64,000 nt of DNA from the NCBI RefSeq assembly GCF_023091745.1, contig NW_026291481.1, forward strand, positions 2,728,001 to 2,792,000, in the 5' to 3' direction. Below are positions 35,101 through 46,799 of the stretch, piece after piece. The translations under genes and the position numbers were made by a program. A model generated the notes under the pieces. That model was given only the letters and a program-made list of their open reading frames with translations. It had not been told where the DNA came from and did not search any database. This stretch comes from Budorcas taxicolor. Taxonomy: Eukaryota; Chordata; Mammalia; Artiodactyla; Bovidae. How positions within the stretch are numbered: the first letter of the stretch is position 1; every line of letters starts with the position of its first letter.

Positions 35101-35392
35101 AAGACGAGCCGGTGAAGGGAAAAGAGGTTCCTCTGGAATGGACTGAGACATCTGGGGGACTCTTGGAATGGTGGCACGACCCTGGAGTTCCTCTCGCTGT
35201 TCCTGTTGAGAGGGCCTCCTCTTGAGATGCGACGGGAACGCCGGGAACTCTTTCCCGACGAAGCAGGGAAAGGATCCCTCATCTCGAGCTACGAGGCGGA
35301 AACGGGGCTCCTCTGGATGTGGGCGGGACCCTCGTGATTCTTCTCGAGTGGAGATGGCTATGTCGGGGAACTTCTTGATTTGCACCAAGGGT
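32130..35392 (+). repeat. Satellite monomers 40-43, second copy of the tetramer
   Basis: These match monomers 35-38 at a fixed offset of 4,079 bp. The only difference I see up to 35,196 is A to G at 33,768 (GAAGGGCCC). The copies part at 35,197 (CTCGCTGTT against CTCGCCGTT at 31,118), and the first copy then has GGATCCCACATC while this one keeps GGATCCCTCATC. Confidence 0.93.
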
Positions 35393-37024
35393 GTGAAGGA
35401 CCCTTTCGAAGTTCCAGAGGTGAGGTGTGATCAGCCTCGAGACGCCTCAGCGGAAATGGGCCTCATCTCGCCTGGAGGGGAGAACCTCCTGGATTTTCTC
35501 GAGTTGCGGCAGGTCTTCTCGAGTTACGACGGTGACCTCAGGGACCCGCTCTGGTGGCCTAAGGAAAGGCCAGTCCCCATGCGATTTGCTAGGGGACCTC
35601 TCGGGATTCCTCTCCCGTCCATGCCGGGGCCTCAGTCCTTGTGTGGAGTCGGGGCCGGAACCTGAGGATTCCTCTCCAGTGTTGCCATGGATCTTGGGGT
35701 GCTTCTGAGTCTCCCCAGGGGAGTCAGGCCTCGTCTCGAGTGGGGGCATGCACGTGCGCTATCCTCCCGAGCTGCAGCAGTAGTGTCACGCTTCCTGTCA
35801 CGTGGATCAAGGGATCTGTGGCTTTCCCTCGAGGCTGTCCCTCGAGGCTTTCCCACGAGGCTTTCCCACAGGGCTGTGCCACGTGCCACCTTGGTGTGAG
35901 TCGATCCTCGGCGTGAAAGACGAGCCGGTGAAGGGAAAAGAGGTTCCTCTGGAATGGACTGAGACATCTGGGGGACTCTTGGAATGGTGGCACGACCCTG
36001 GAGTTCCTCTCGCCGTTCCTGTTGAGAGGGCCTCCTCTTGAGATGCGACGGGAACGCCGGGAACTCTTTCCCGACGAAGCAGGGAAAGGATCCCTCATCT
36101 CGATCTACGAGGCGGAAACGGGGCTCCTCTGGATGTGGGCGGGACCCTCGTGATTCCTCTCGAGTGGAGACGGGTATGTCGGGGAACTTCTAGATTTGCA
36201 CCAAGGGTGTGAAGGACCCTTTCGAAGTTCCAGAGGTGAGGTGTGATCAGCCTCGAGACGCCTCAGCGGAAATGGGCCTCATCTCGCCTGGAGGGGAGAA
36301 CCTCCTGGATTTTCTCGAGTTGCGGCAGGTCTTCTCGAGTTACGACGGGGACCTCAGGGACCCGCTCTGGTGGCCTCAGTAAAGGCCAGTCCCCATGCAA
36401 GTTGCTAGGGGACCTCTCGGGATTCCTCTGCCGTCCATGCCGGGGCCTCAGTCCTTGTGTGGAGTCGGGGCCGGAACCTGAGGATTCCTCTCCAGTGTTG
36501 CCATGGATCTTGGGGTGCTCCTGAGTCTCCCCAGGGGAGTCAGGCCTCGTCTCGAGTGGGGGCATGCACGTGCGCTTTCCTCCCGAGCTGCAGCAGTAGT
36601 ATCACGCTTCCTGTCACGTGGATCAAGGGATCTGTGGCTTTCCCTCGAGGCTGTCCCTCGAGGCTTTCCCACGAGGCTTTCCCACAGGGCTGTGCCACGT
36701 GCCACCTTGGTGTGAGTCGATCCTCGGCGTGAAAGACGAGCCGGTGAAGGGAAAAGAGGTTCCTCTGGAATGGACTGAGACATCTGGGGGACTCTTGGAA
36801 TGGTGGCACGACCCTGGAGTTCCTCTCGCCGTTCCTGTTGAGAGGGCCTCCTCTTGAGGTGCAACGGGAACGCCGGGAACTCTTTCCCGACGAAGCAGGG
36901 AAAGGATCCCTCATCTCGAGCTACGAGGCGGAAACGGGGCTCCTCTGGATGTGGGCGGGACCCTCGTGATTCTTCTCGAGTGGAGATGGCTATGTCGGGG
37001 AACTTCTTGATTTGCACCAAGGGT
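35393..37024 (+). repeat. Satellite monomers 44-45
   Basis: Monomer 44 is a second D copy directly after D-type 43 (GCGATTTGC, GCGCTATCC), with private GGCCTAAGG (near 35,569). Monomer 45 is type A with ATGCAAGTT (near 36,394), AGTATCACG (near 36,599), GGCCTCAGTAAAGG and GAGGTGCAACGG (36,863). The first two marks recur in monomer 58. Confidence 0.92.
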
Positions 37025-39469
37025 GTGAAGGACCCTTTCGAAGTTCCAGAGGTGAGGTGTGATCAGCCTCGAGACGCCTCAGCGGAAATGGGCCTCATCT
37101 CGCCTGGAGGGGATAACCTCCTGGATTTCCTCGAGTTGCGGCAGGTCTTCTAGAGTTACGACGGGGACCTCAGGGACCCGCTCTGGTGGCCTCAGGAAAG
37201 GCCAGTCCCCATGCGAGTTGCTAGGGGACTTCTCGGGATTCCTCTCCCGTCCATGCCGGGGCCTCAGTCCTTGTGTGGAGTCGGGGCCGGAACCTGAGGA
37301 TTCCTCTCCAGTGTTGCCATGGATCTTGGGGTGCTTCTGAGTCTCCCCAGGGGAGTCAGGCCTCGTCTCGAGTGGGGGCATGCACGTGCGCTTTCCTCCC
37401 GAGCTGCAGCAGTAGTGTCACGCTTCCTGTCACGTGGATCAAGGGATCTGTGGCTTTCCCTCGAGGCTGTCCCTCGAGGCTTTCCCACGAGGCTTTCCCA
37501 CAGGGCTGTGCCACGTGCCACCTTGGTGTGAGTCGATCCTCGGCGTGAAAGACGAGCCGGTGAAGGGAAAAGAGGTTCCTCTGGAATGGACTGAGACATC
37601 TGGGGGACTCTTGGAATGGTGGCACGACCCTGGAGTTCCTCTCGCCGTTCCTGTTGAGAGGGCCTCCTCTTGAGATGCGACGGGAACGCCGGGAACTCTT
37701 TCCGACGAAGCAGGGAAAGGATCCCTCATCTCGAGCTACGAGGCGGAAACGGGGCTCCTCTGGATGTGGGCGGGACCCTCGTGATTCCTCTCGAGTGGAG
37801 ACGGTATGTCGGGGAACTTCTAGATTTGCACCAAGGGTGTGAAGGACCCTTTCGAAGTTCCAGAGGTGAGGTGTGATCAGCCTCGAGACACCTCAGCGGA
37901 AATGGGCCTCATCTCGCCTGGAGGGGAGAACCTCCTGGATTTTCTCAAGTTGCGGCTGGTCTTCTCGACTTACGACGGGGACCTCAGGGACCCGCTCTGG
38001 TGGCCTCAGGAAAGGCCAGTCCCCATGCGAGTTGCTACAGGACCGCTCGGGATTCCTCTGCCGTCCATGCCGGGGCCTCAGTCCTTGTGTGGAGTCGGGG
38101 CCGGAACCTGAGGATTCCTCTCCAGTGTTGCCATGGATCTTGGGGTGCTCCTGAGTCTCCCCAGGGGAGTCAGGCCTCGTCTCGAGTGGGGGCATGCACG
38201 TGCGCTATCCTCCCGAGCTGCAGCAGTAGTGTCACGCTTCCTGTCACGTGGATCAAGGGATCTGTGGCTTTCCCTCGAGGCTGTCCCTCGAGGCTTTCCC
38301 ACGAGGCTTTCCCACAGGGCTGTGCCACGTGCCACCTTGGTGTGAGTCGATCCTCGGCGTGAAAGACGAGCCGGTGAAGGGAAAAGAGGTTCCTCTGGAA
38401 TGGACTGAGACATCTGGGGGACTCTTGGAATGGTGGCACGACCCTGGAGTTCCTCTCGCCGTTCCTGTTGAGAGGGCCTCCTCTTGAGATGCGACGGGAA
38501 CGCCGGGAACTCTTTCCGACGAAGCAGGGAAAGGATCCCTCATCTCGAGCTACGAGGCGGAAACGGGGCTCCTCTGGATGTGGGCGGGACCCTCGTGATT
38601 CCTCTCGAGTGGAGACGGGTATGTCGGGGAACTTCTAGATTTGCACCAAGGGTGTGAAGGACCCTTTCGAAGTTCCAGAGGTGAGGTGTGATCAGCCTCG
38701 AGACGCCTCAGCGGAAATGGGCCTCATCTCGCCTGGAGGGGAGAACCTCCTGGATTTTCTCAAGTTGCGGCTGGTCTTCTCGACTTACGACGGGGACCTC
38801 AGGGACCCGCTCTGGTGGCCTCAGGAAAGGCCAGTCCCCATGCGAGTTGCTAGGGGACCTCTCGGGATTCCTCTGCCGTCCATGCCGGGGCCTCAGTCCT
38901 TGTGTGGAGTCGGGGCCGGAACCTGAGGATTCCTCTCCAGTGTTGCCATGGATCTTGGGGTGCTCCTGAGTCTCCCCAGGGGAGTCAGGCCTCGTCTCGA
39001 GTGGGGGCATGCACGTGCGCTTTCCTCCCGAGCTGCAGCAGTAGTGTCACGCTTCCTGTCACGTGGATCAAGGGATCTGTGGCTTTCCCTCGAGGCTGTC
39101 CCTCGAGGCTTTCCCACGAGGCTTTCCCACAGGGCTGTGCCACGTGCCACCTTGGTGTGAGTCGATCCTCGGCGTGAAAGACGAGCCGGTGAAGGGAAAA
39201 GAGGTTCCTCTGGAATGGACTGAGACATCTGGGGGACTCTTGGAATGGTGGCACGACCCTGGAGTTCCTCTCGCCGTTCCTGTTGAGAGGGCCTCCTCTA
39301 GAGATGCGACGGGAACGCCGGGAACTCTTTCCCGACGAAGCAGGGAAAGGATCCCTCATCTCGAGCTACGAGGCGGAAACGGGGCTCCTCTGGATGTGGG
39401 CGGGACCCTCGTGATTCTTCTCGAGTGGAGATGGCTATGTCGGGGAACTTCTTGATTTGCACCAAGGGT
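37025..39469 (+). repeat. Satellite monomers 46-48 (B, C, C)
   Basis: Monomer 46 (814 bp) is type B with GGGGATAACC, GATTTCCTCGAG and CTTCTAGAG (near 37,147), and two single-base losses (TTTCCGACG and GACGGTATG). Monomers 47 and 48 are adjacent C copies sharing TTCTCAAGTTG. Monomer 47 alone has GCTACAGGACCGC (near 38,033) and GCGCTATCC. Confidence 0.92.
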
Positions 39470-40271
39470 GTGAAGGACCCTTTCGAAGTTCCAGAGGTGA
39501 GGTGTGATCAGCCTCGAGACGCCTCAGCGGAAATGGGCCTCATCTCGCCTGGAGGGGAGAACCTCCTGGATTTTCTCGAGTTGCGGCAGGTCTTCTCGAG
39601 TTACGACGGGGACCTCAGGGACCCGCTCTGGTGGCCTCAGGAAAGGCCAGTCCCCATGCGAGTTGCTAGGGGACCTCTCGGGATTCCTCTCCCGTCCATG
39701 CCGGGGCCTCAGTCCTTGTGTGGAGTCGGGGCCGGAACCTGAGGATTCCTCTCCAGTGTTGCCAAGGATCTTGGGGTGCTTCTGAGTCTCCCCAGGGGAG
39801 TCAGGCCTCGTCTCGAGTGGGGGCATGCACGTGCGCTATCCTCCCGAGCTGCAGCAGTAGTGTCACGCTTCCTGTCACGTGGATCAAGGGATCTGTGGCT
39901 TTCCCTCGAGGCTGTCCCTCGAGGCTTTCCCACAGGGCTGTGCCACGTGCCACCTTGGTGTGAGTCGATCCTCGGCGTGAAAGACGAGCCGGTGAAGGGA
40001 AAAGTGGTTCCTCTGGAATGGACTGAGACATCTGGGGGACTCTTGGAATGGTGGCACGACCCTGGAGTTCCTCTCGCCGTTCCTGTTGAGAGGGCCTCCT
40101 CTTCAGATGCGACGGGAACGCCGGAAACTCTTTCCCGACGAAGCAGGGAAGGATCCCTCATCTCGAGCTACGAGGCGGAAACGGGGCTCCTCTGGATGTG
40201 GGCGGGACCCTCGTGATTCCTCTCGAGTGGAGACGGGTATGTCGGGGAACTTCTAGATTTGCACCAAGGGT
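39470..40271 (+). repeat. Satellite monomer 49, 802 bp, one 13-bp unit lost
   Basis: A type D copy (GCGCTATCC) with only three 13-bp units, starting at 39,902, 39,915 and 39,928. A further A is lost at GGGAAGGATCC (near 40,147). Its 3' half carries AAAAGTGGTTCC and GCCGGAAAC, the marks of left-domain monomer 33. It is therefore a recombinant between a right-domain 5' part and a left-domain 3' part. Confidence 0.92.
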
Positions 40272-42719
40272 GTGAAGGACCCTTTCGAAGTTCCAGAGGT
40301 GAGGTGTGATCATCCTCGAGACGCCTCAGCGGAAATGGGCCTCATCTCGCCTGGAGGGGAGAACCTCCTGGATTTTCTCGAGTTGCGGCTGGTCTTCTCG
40401 ACTTACGACGGGGACCTCAGGGACCCGCTCTGGTGGCCTCAGGAAAGGCCAGTCCCCATGCGAGTTGCTAGGGGACCTCTCGGGATTCCTCTCCCGTCCA
40501 TGCCGGGGCCTCAGTCCTTGTGTGGAGTCGGGGCCGGAACCTGAGGATTCCTCTCCAGTGTTGCCATGGATCTTGGGGTGCTTCTGAGTCTCCCCAGGGG
40601 AGTCAGGCCTCGTCTCGAGTGGGGGCATGCACGTGCGCTTTCCTCCCGAGCTGCAGCAGTAGTGTCACGCTTCCTGTCACGTGGATCAAGGGATCTGTGG
40701 CTTTCCCTCGAGGCTGTCCCTCGAGGCTTTCCCACGAGGCTTTCCCACAGGGCTGTGCCACGTGCCACCTTGGTGTGAGTCGATCCTCGGCGTGAAAGAC
40801 GAGCCGGTGAAGGGAAAAGAGGTTCCTCTGGAATGGACTGAGACATCTGGGGGACTCTTGGAATGGTGGCACGACCCTGGAGTTCCTCTCGCCGTTCCTG
40901 TTGAGAGGGCCTCCTCTTGAGATGCGACGGGAACGCCGGGAACTCTTTCCCGACGAAGCAGGGAAAGGATCCCACATCTCGATCTACGAGGCGGAAACGG
41001 GGCTCCTCTGGATGTGGGCGGGACCCTCGTGATTCCTCTCGAGTGGAGACGGGTATGTCGGGGAACTTCTAGATTTGCACCAAGGGTGTGAAGGACCCTT
41101 TCGAAGTTCCAGAGGTGAGGTGTGATCATCCTCGAGACGCCTCAGCGGAAATGGGCCTCATCTCGCCTGGAGGGGAGAACCTCCTGGATTTTCTCGAGTT
41201 GCGGCTGGTCTTCTCGACTTACGACGGGGACCTCAGGGACCCGCTCTGGTGGCCTCAGGAAAGGCCAGTCCCCATGCGAGTTGCTAGGGGACCTCTCGGG
41301 ATTCCTCTCCCGTCCATGCCGGGGCCTCAGTCCTTGTGTGGAGTCGGGGCCGGAACCTGAGGATTCCTCTCCAGTGTTGCCATGGATCTTGGGGTGCTTC
41401 TGAGTCTCCCCAGGGGAGTCAGGCCTCGTCTCGAGTGGGGGCATGCACGTGCGCTTTCCTCCCGAGCTGCAGCAGTAGTGTCACGCTTCCTGTCACGTGG
41501 ATCAAGGGATCTGTGGCTTTCCCTCGAGGCTGTCCCTCGAGGCTTTCCCACGAGGCTTTCCCACAGGGCTGTGCCACGTGCCACCTTGGTGTGAGTCGAT
41601 CCTCGGCGTGAAAGACGAGCCGGTGAAGGGAAAAGAGGTTCCTCTGGAATGGACTGAGACATCTGGGGGACTCTTGGAATGGTGGCACGACCCTGGAGTT
41701 CCTCTCGCCGTTCCTGTTGAGAGGGCCTCCTCTTGAGATGCGACGGGAACGCCGGAAACTCTTTCCCGACGAAGCAGGGAAAGGATCCCTCATCTCGAGC
41801 TACGAGGCGGAAACGGGGCTCCTCTGGATGTGGGCGGGACCCTCGTGATTCCTCTCGAGTGGAGACGGGTATGTCGGGGAACTTCTAGATTTGCACCAAG
41901 GGTGTGAAGGACCCTTTCGAAGTTCCAGAGGTGAGGTGTGATCATCCTCGAGACGCCTCAGCGGAAATGGGCCTCATCTCGCCTGGAGGGGAGAACCTCC
42001 TGGATTTTCTCGAGTTGCGGCTGGTCTTCTCGACTTACGACGGGGACCTCAGGGACCCGCTCTGGTGGCCTCAGGAAAGGCCAGTCCCCATGCGAGTTGC
42101 TAGGGGACCTCTCGGGATTCCTCTCCCGTCCATGCCGGGGCCTCAGTCCTTGTGTGGAGTCGGGGCCGGAACCTGAGGATTCCTCTCCAGTGTTGCCATG
42201 GATCTTGGGGTGCTTCTGAGTCTCCCCAGGGGAGTCAGGCCTCGTCTCGAGTGGGGGCATGCACGTGCGCTTTCCTCCCGAGCTGCAGCAGTAGTGTCAC
42301 GCTTCCTGTCACGTGGATCAAGGGATCTGTGGCTTTCCCTCGAGGCTGTCCCTCGAGGCTTTCCCACGAGGCTTTCCCACAGGGCTGTGCCACGTGCCAC
42401 CTTGGTGTGAGTCGATCCTCGGCGTGAAAGACGAGCCGGTGAAGGGAAAAGAGGTTCCTCTGGAATGGACTGAGACATCTGGGGGACTCTTGGAATGGTG
42501 GCACGACCCTGGAGTTCCTCTCGCCGTTCCTGTTGAGAGGGCCTCCTCTTGAGATGCGACGGGAACGCCGGGAACTCTTTCCCGACGAAGCAGGGAAAGG
42601 ATCCCACATCTCGATCTACGAGGCGGAAACGGGGCTCCTCTGGATGTGGGCGGGACCCTCGTGATTCCTCTCGAGTGGAGACCGGTATGTCGGGGAACTT
42701 CTAGATTTGCACCAAGGGT
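40272..42719 (+). repeat. Satellite monomers 50-52, left-domain type inside the right domain
   Basis: Three adjacent F-type copies with GTGTGATCATCC and CGGCTGGTC / GACTTACG, like monomers 23 and 34. Monomers 50 and 52 share GGATCCCACATCTCGATC tails, whereas 51 has GCCGGAAAC. They interrupt the tetramer pattern. Confidence 0.92.
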
Positions 42720-44351
42720 GTGAAGGACCCTTTCGAAGTTCCAGAGGTGAGGTGTGATCAGCCTCGAGACGCCTCAGCGGAAATGGGCCTCATCTCGCCT
42801 GGAGGGGAGAACCTCCTGGATTTTCTCGAGTTGCGGCTGGTCTTCTCGACTTACGACGGGGACCTCAGGGACCCGCTCTGGTGGCCTCAGGAAAGGCCAG
42901 TCCCCATGCGAGTTGCTAGGGGACCTCTCGGGATTCCTCTGCCGTCCATGCTGGGGCCTCAGTCCTTGTGTGGAGTCGGGGCCGGAACCTGAGGATTCCT
43001 CTCCAGTGTTGCCATGGATCTTGGGGTGCTCCTGAGTCTCCCCAGGGGAGTCAGGCCTCGTCTCGAGTGGGGGCATGCACGTGCGCTTTCCTCCCGAGCT
43101 GCAGCAGTAGTGTCACGCTTCCTGTCACGTGGATCAAGGGATCTGTGGCTTTCCCTCGAGGCTGTCCCTCGAGGCTTTCCCACGAGGCTTTCCCACAGGG
43201 CTGTGCCACGTGCCACCTTGGTGTGAGTCGATCCTCGGCGTGAAAGACGAGCCGGTGAAGGGAAAAGAGGTTCCTCTGGAATGGACTGAGACATCTGGGG
43301 GACTCTTGGAATGGTGGCACGACCCTGGAGTTCCTCTCGCCGTTCCTGTTGAGAGGGCCTCCTCTTGAGATGCGACGGGAACGCCGGGAACTCTTTCCCG
43401 ACGAAGCAGGGAAAGGATCCCTCATCTCGAGCTACGAGGCGGAAACGGGGCTCCTCTGGATGTGGGCGGGACCCTCGTGATTCCTCTCGAGTGGAGATGG
43501 GTATGTCGGGGAACTTCTTGATTTGCACCAAGGGTGTGAAGGACCCTTTCGAAGTTCCAGAGGTGAGGTGTGATCAGCCTCGAGACGCCTCAGCGGAAAT
43601 GGGCCTCATCTCGCCTGGAGGGGAGAACCTCCTGGATTTTCTCGAGTTGCGGCAGGTCTTCTCGAGTTACGGCGGTGACCTCACTGACCCGCTCTGGTGG
43701 CCTCAGGAAAGGCCAGTCCCCATGCGAGTTCCTAGGGGACCTCTCGGGATTCCTCTGCCGTCCATGCCGGGGCCTCAGTCCTTGTGTGGAGTCGGGGCCG
43801 GAACCTGAGGATTCCTCTCCAGTGTTGCCATGGATCTTGGGGTGCTCCTGAGTCTCCCCAGGGGAGTCAGGCCTCGTCTCGAGTGGGGGCATGCACGTGC
43901 GCTTTCCTCCCGAGCTGCAGCAGTAGTGTCACGCTTCCTGTCACGTGGATCAAGGGATCTGTGGCTTTCCCTCGAGGCTGTCCTTCGAGGCTTTCCCACG
44001 AGGCTTTCCCACAGGGCTGTGCCACGTGCCACCTTGGTGTGAGTCGATCCTCGGCGTGAAAGACGAGCCGGTGAAGGGAAAAGAGGTTCCTCTGGAATGG
44101 ACTGAGTCATCTGGGGGACTCTTGGAATGGTGGCACGACCCTGGAGTTCCTCTCGCCGTTCCTGTTGAGAGGGCCTCCTCTTGAGATGCGACGGGAACGC
44201 CGGGAACTCTTTCCCGACGAAGCAGGGAAAGGATCCCTCATCTCGAGCTACGAGGCGGAAACGGGGCTCCTCTGGATGTGGGCGGGACCCTCGTGATTCT
44301 TCTCGAGTGGAGATGGCTATGTCGGGGAACTTCTTGATTTGCACCAAGGGT
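42720..44351 (+). repeat. Satellite monomers 53-54
   Basis: Monomer 53 is an S-type copy like 35 and 40, with private CATGCTGGGG (near 42,948). Monomer 54 looks like a B/C hybrid: its 5' part has the CGGCAGGTC and GGTGACC of type B, and its middle has the CTGCCGTCC and GTCCTTCGAGG of type C. Private marks are TACGGCGGTGAC, CTCACTGACC and GTTCCTAGG. Confidence 0.9.
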
Positions 44352-46799
44352 GTGAAGGACCCTTTCGAAGTTCCAGAGGTGAGGTGTGATCAGCCTCGAG
44401 ACGCCTCAGCGGAAATGGGCCTCATCTCGCCTGGAGGGGAGAACCTCCTGGATTTCCTCGAGTTGCGGCAGGTCTTCTCGAGTTACGACGGTGACCTCAG
44501 GGACCCGCTCTGGTGGCCTCAGGAAAGGCCAGTCCCCATGCGAGTTGCCAGGGGACCTCTCGGGATTCCTCTCCCGTCCATGCCGGGGCCTCAGTCCTTG
44601 TGTGGAGTCGGGGCCGGAACCTGAGGATTCCTCTCCAGTGTTGCCATGGATCTTGGGGTGCTTCTGAGTCTCCCCAGGGGAGTCAGGCCTCGTCTTGAGT
44701 GGGGGCATGCACGTGCGCTTTCCTCCCGAGCTGCAGCAGTAGTGTCACGCTTCCTGTCACGTGGATCAAGGGATCTGTGGCTTTCCCTCGAGGCTGTCCC
44801 TCGAGGCTTTCCCACGAGGCTTTCCCACAGGGCTGTGCCACGTGCCACCTTGGTGTGAGTCGATCCTCGGCGTGAAAGACGAGCCGGTGAAGGGAAAAGA
44901 GGTTCCTCTGGAATGGACTGAGACATCTGGGGGACTCTTGGAATGGTGGCACGACCCTGGAGTTCCTCTCGCCGTTCCTGTTGAGAGGGCCTCCTCTTGA
45001 GATGCGACGGGAACGCCGGGAACTCTTTCCGACGAAGCAGGGAAAGGATCCCTCATCTCGAGCTACGAGGCAGAAACGGGGCTCCTCTGGATGTGGGCGG
45101 GACCCTCGTGATTCCTCTCGAGTGGAGACGGGTATGTCGGGGAACTTCTAGATTTGCACCAAGGTTGTGAAGGACCCTTTCGAAGTTCCAGAGGTGAGGT
45201 GTGATCAGCCTCGAGACGCCTCAGCGGAAATGGGCCTCATCTCGCCTGGAGGGGAGAACCTCCTGGATTCTCTCGAGTTGCGGCTGGTCTTCTCGACTTA
45301 CGACGGGGACCTCAGGGACCCGCTCTGGTGGCCTCAGGAAAGGCCAGTCCCCATGCGAGTTGCTAGGGGACCTCTCGGGATTCCTCTGCCGTCCATGCCG
45401 GGGCCTCAGTCCTTGTGTGGAGTCGGGGCCGGAACCTGAGGATTCCTCTCCAGTGTTGCCATGGATCTTGGGGTGCTCCTGAGTCTCCCCAGGGGAGTCA
45501 GGCCTCGTCTCGAGTGGGGGCATGCACGTGCGCTTTCCTCCCGAGCTGCAGCAGTAGTGTCACGCTTCCTGTCACGTGGATCAAGGGATCTGTGGCTTTC
45601 CCTCGAGGCTGTCCCTCGAGGCTTTCCCACGAGGCTTTCCCACAGGGCTGTGCCACGTGCCACCTTGGTGTGAGTCTATCCTCGGCGTGAAAGACGAGCC
45701 GGTGAAGGGAAAAGAGGTTCCTCTGGAATGGACTGAGACATCTGGGGGGACTCTTGGAATGGTGGCACGACCCTGGAGTTCCTCTCGCTGTTCCTGTTGA
45801 GAGGGCCTCCTCTTGAGATGCGACGGGAACGCCGGGAACTCTTTCCCGACGAAGCAGGGAAAGGATCCCTCATCTCGAGCTACGAGGCGGAAACGGGGCT
45901 CCTCTGGATGTGGGCGGGACCCTCGTGATTCTTCTCGAGTGGAGATGGCTATGTCGGGGAACTTCTTGATTTGCACCAAGGGTGTGAAGGACCCTTTCGA
46001 AGTTCCAGAGGTGAGGTGTGATCAGCCTCGAGACGCCTCAGCGGAAATGGGCCTCATCTCGCCTGGAGGGGAGAACCTCCTGGATTTTCTCGAGTTGCGG
46101 CAGGTCTTCTCGAGTTACGACGGTGACCTCAGGGACCCGCTCTGGTGGCCTCAGGAAAGGCCAGTCCCCATGCGATTTGCTAGGGGACCTCTCGGGATTC
46201 CTCTCCCGTCCATGCCGGGGCCTCAGTCCTTGTGTGGAGTCGGGGCCGGAACCTGAGGATTCCTCTCCAGTGTTGCCATGGATCTTGGGGTGCTTCTGAG
46301 TCTCCCCAGGGGAGTCAGGCCTCGTCTCGAGTGGGGGCATGCACGTGCGCTATCCTCCCGAGCTGCAGCAGTAGTGTCACGCTTCCTGTCACGTGGATCA
46401 AGGGATCTGTGGCTTTCCCTCGAGGCTGTCCCTCGAGGCTTTCCCACGAGGCTTTCCCACAGGGCTGTGCCATGTGCCACCTTGGTGTGAGTCGATCCTC
46501 GGCGTGAAAGACGAGCCGGTGAAGGGAAAAGAGGTTCCTCTGGAATGGACTGAGACATCTGGGGGACTCCTGGAATGGTGGCACGACCCTGGAGTTCCTC
46601 TCGCCGTTCCTGTTGAGAGGGCCTCCTCTTGAGATGCGACGGGAACGCCGGGAACTCTTTCCCGACGAAGCAGGGAAAGGATCCCACATCTCGATCTACG
46701 AGGCGGAAACGGGGCTCCTCTGGATGTGGGCGGGACCCTCGTGATTCCTCTCGAGTGGAGACGGGTATGTCGGGGAACTTCTAGATTTGCACCAAGGGT
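44352..46799 (+). repeat. Satellite monomers 55-57 (B, C, D)
   Basis: Monomer 55 (815 bp) has GATTTCCTCGAG, GTTGCCAGG, CGTCTTGAGTGG and TTTCCGACG. Monomer 56 (817 bp) has GGATTCTCTCG, GAGTCTATCC and an extra G in CTGGGGGGAC. Monomer 57 has GCGATTTGC, GCGCTATCC, GCCATGTGCC (E-box lost, 46,473) and GGATCCCACATC. Confidence 0.93.

Noticed and set aside
28051..35196. Certainty that the 4,079-bp duplication is biological
   Set aside because: Near-identity over 3 kb could also come from assembly of a highly repetitive region. It is kept as a finding, but read-level support is needed before treating it as real.
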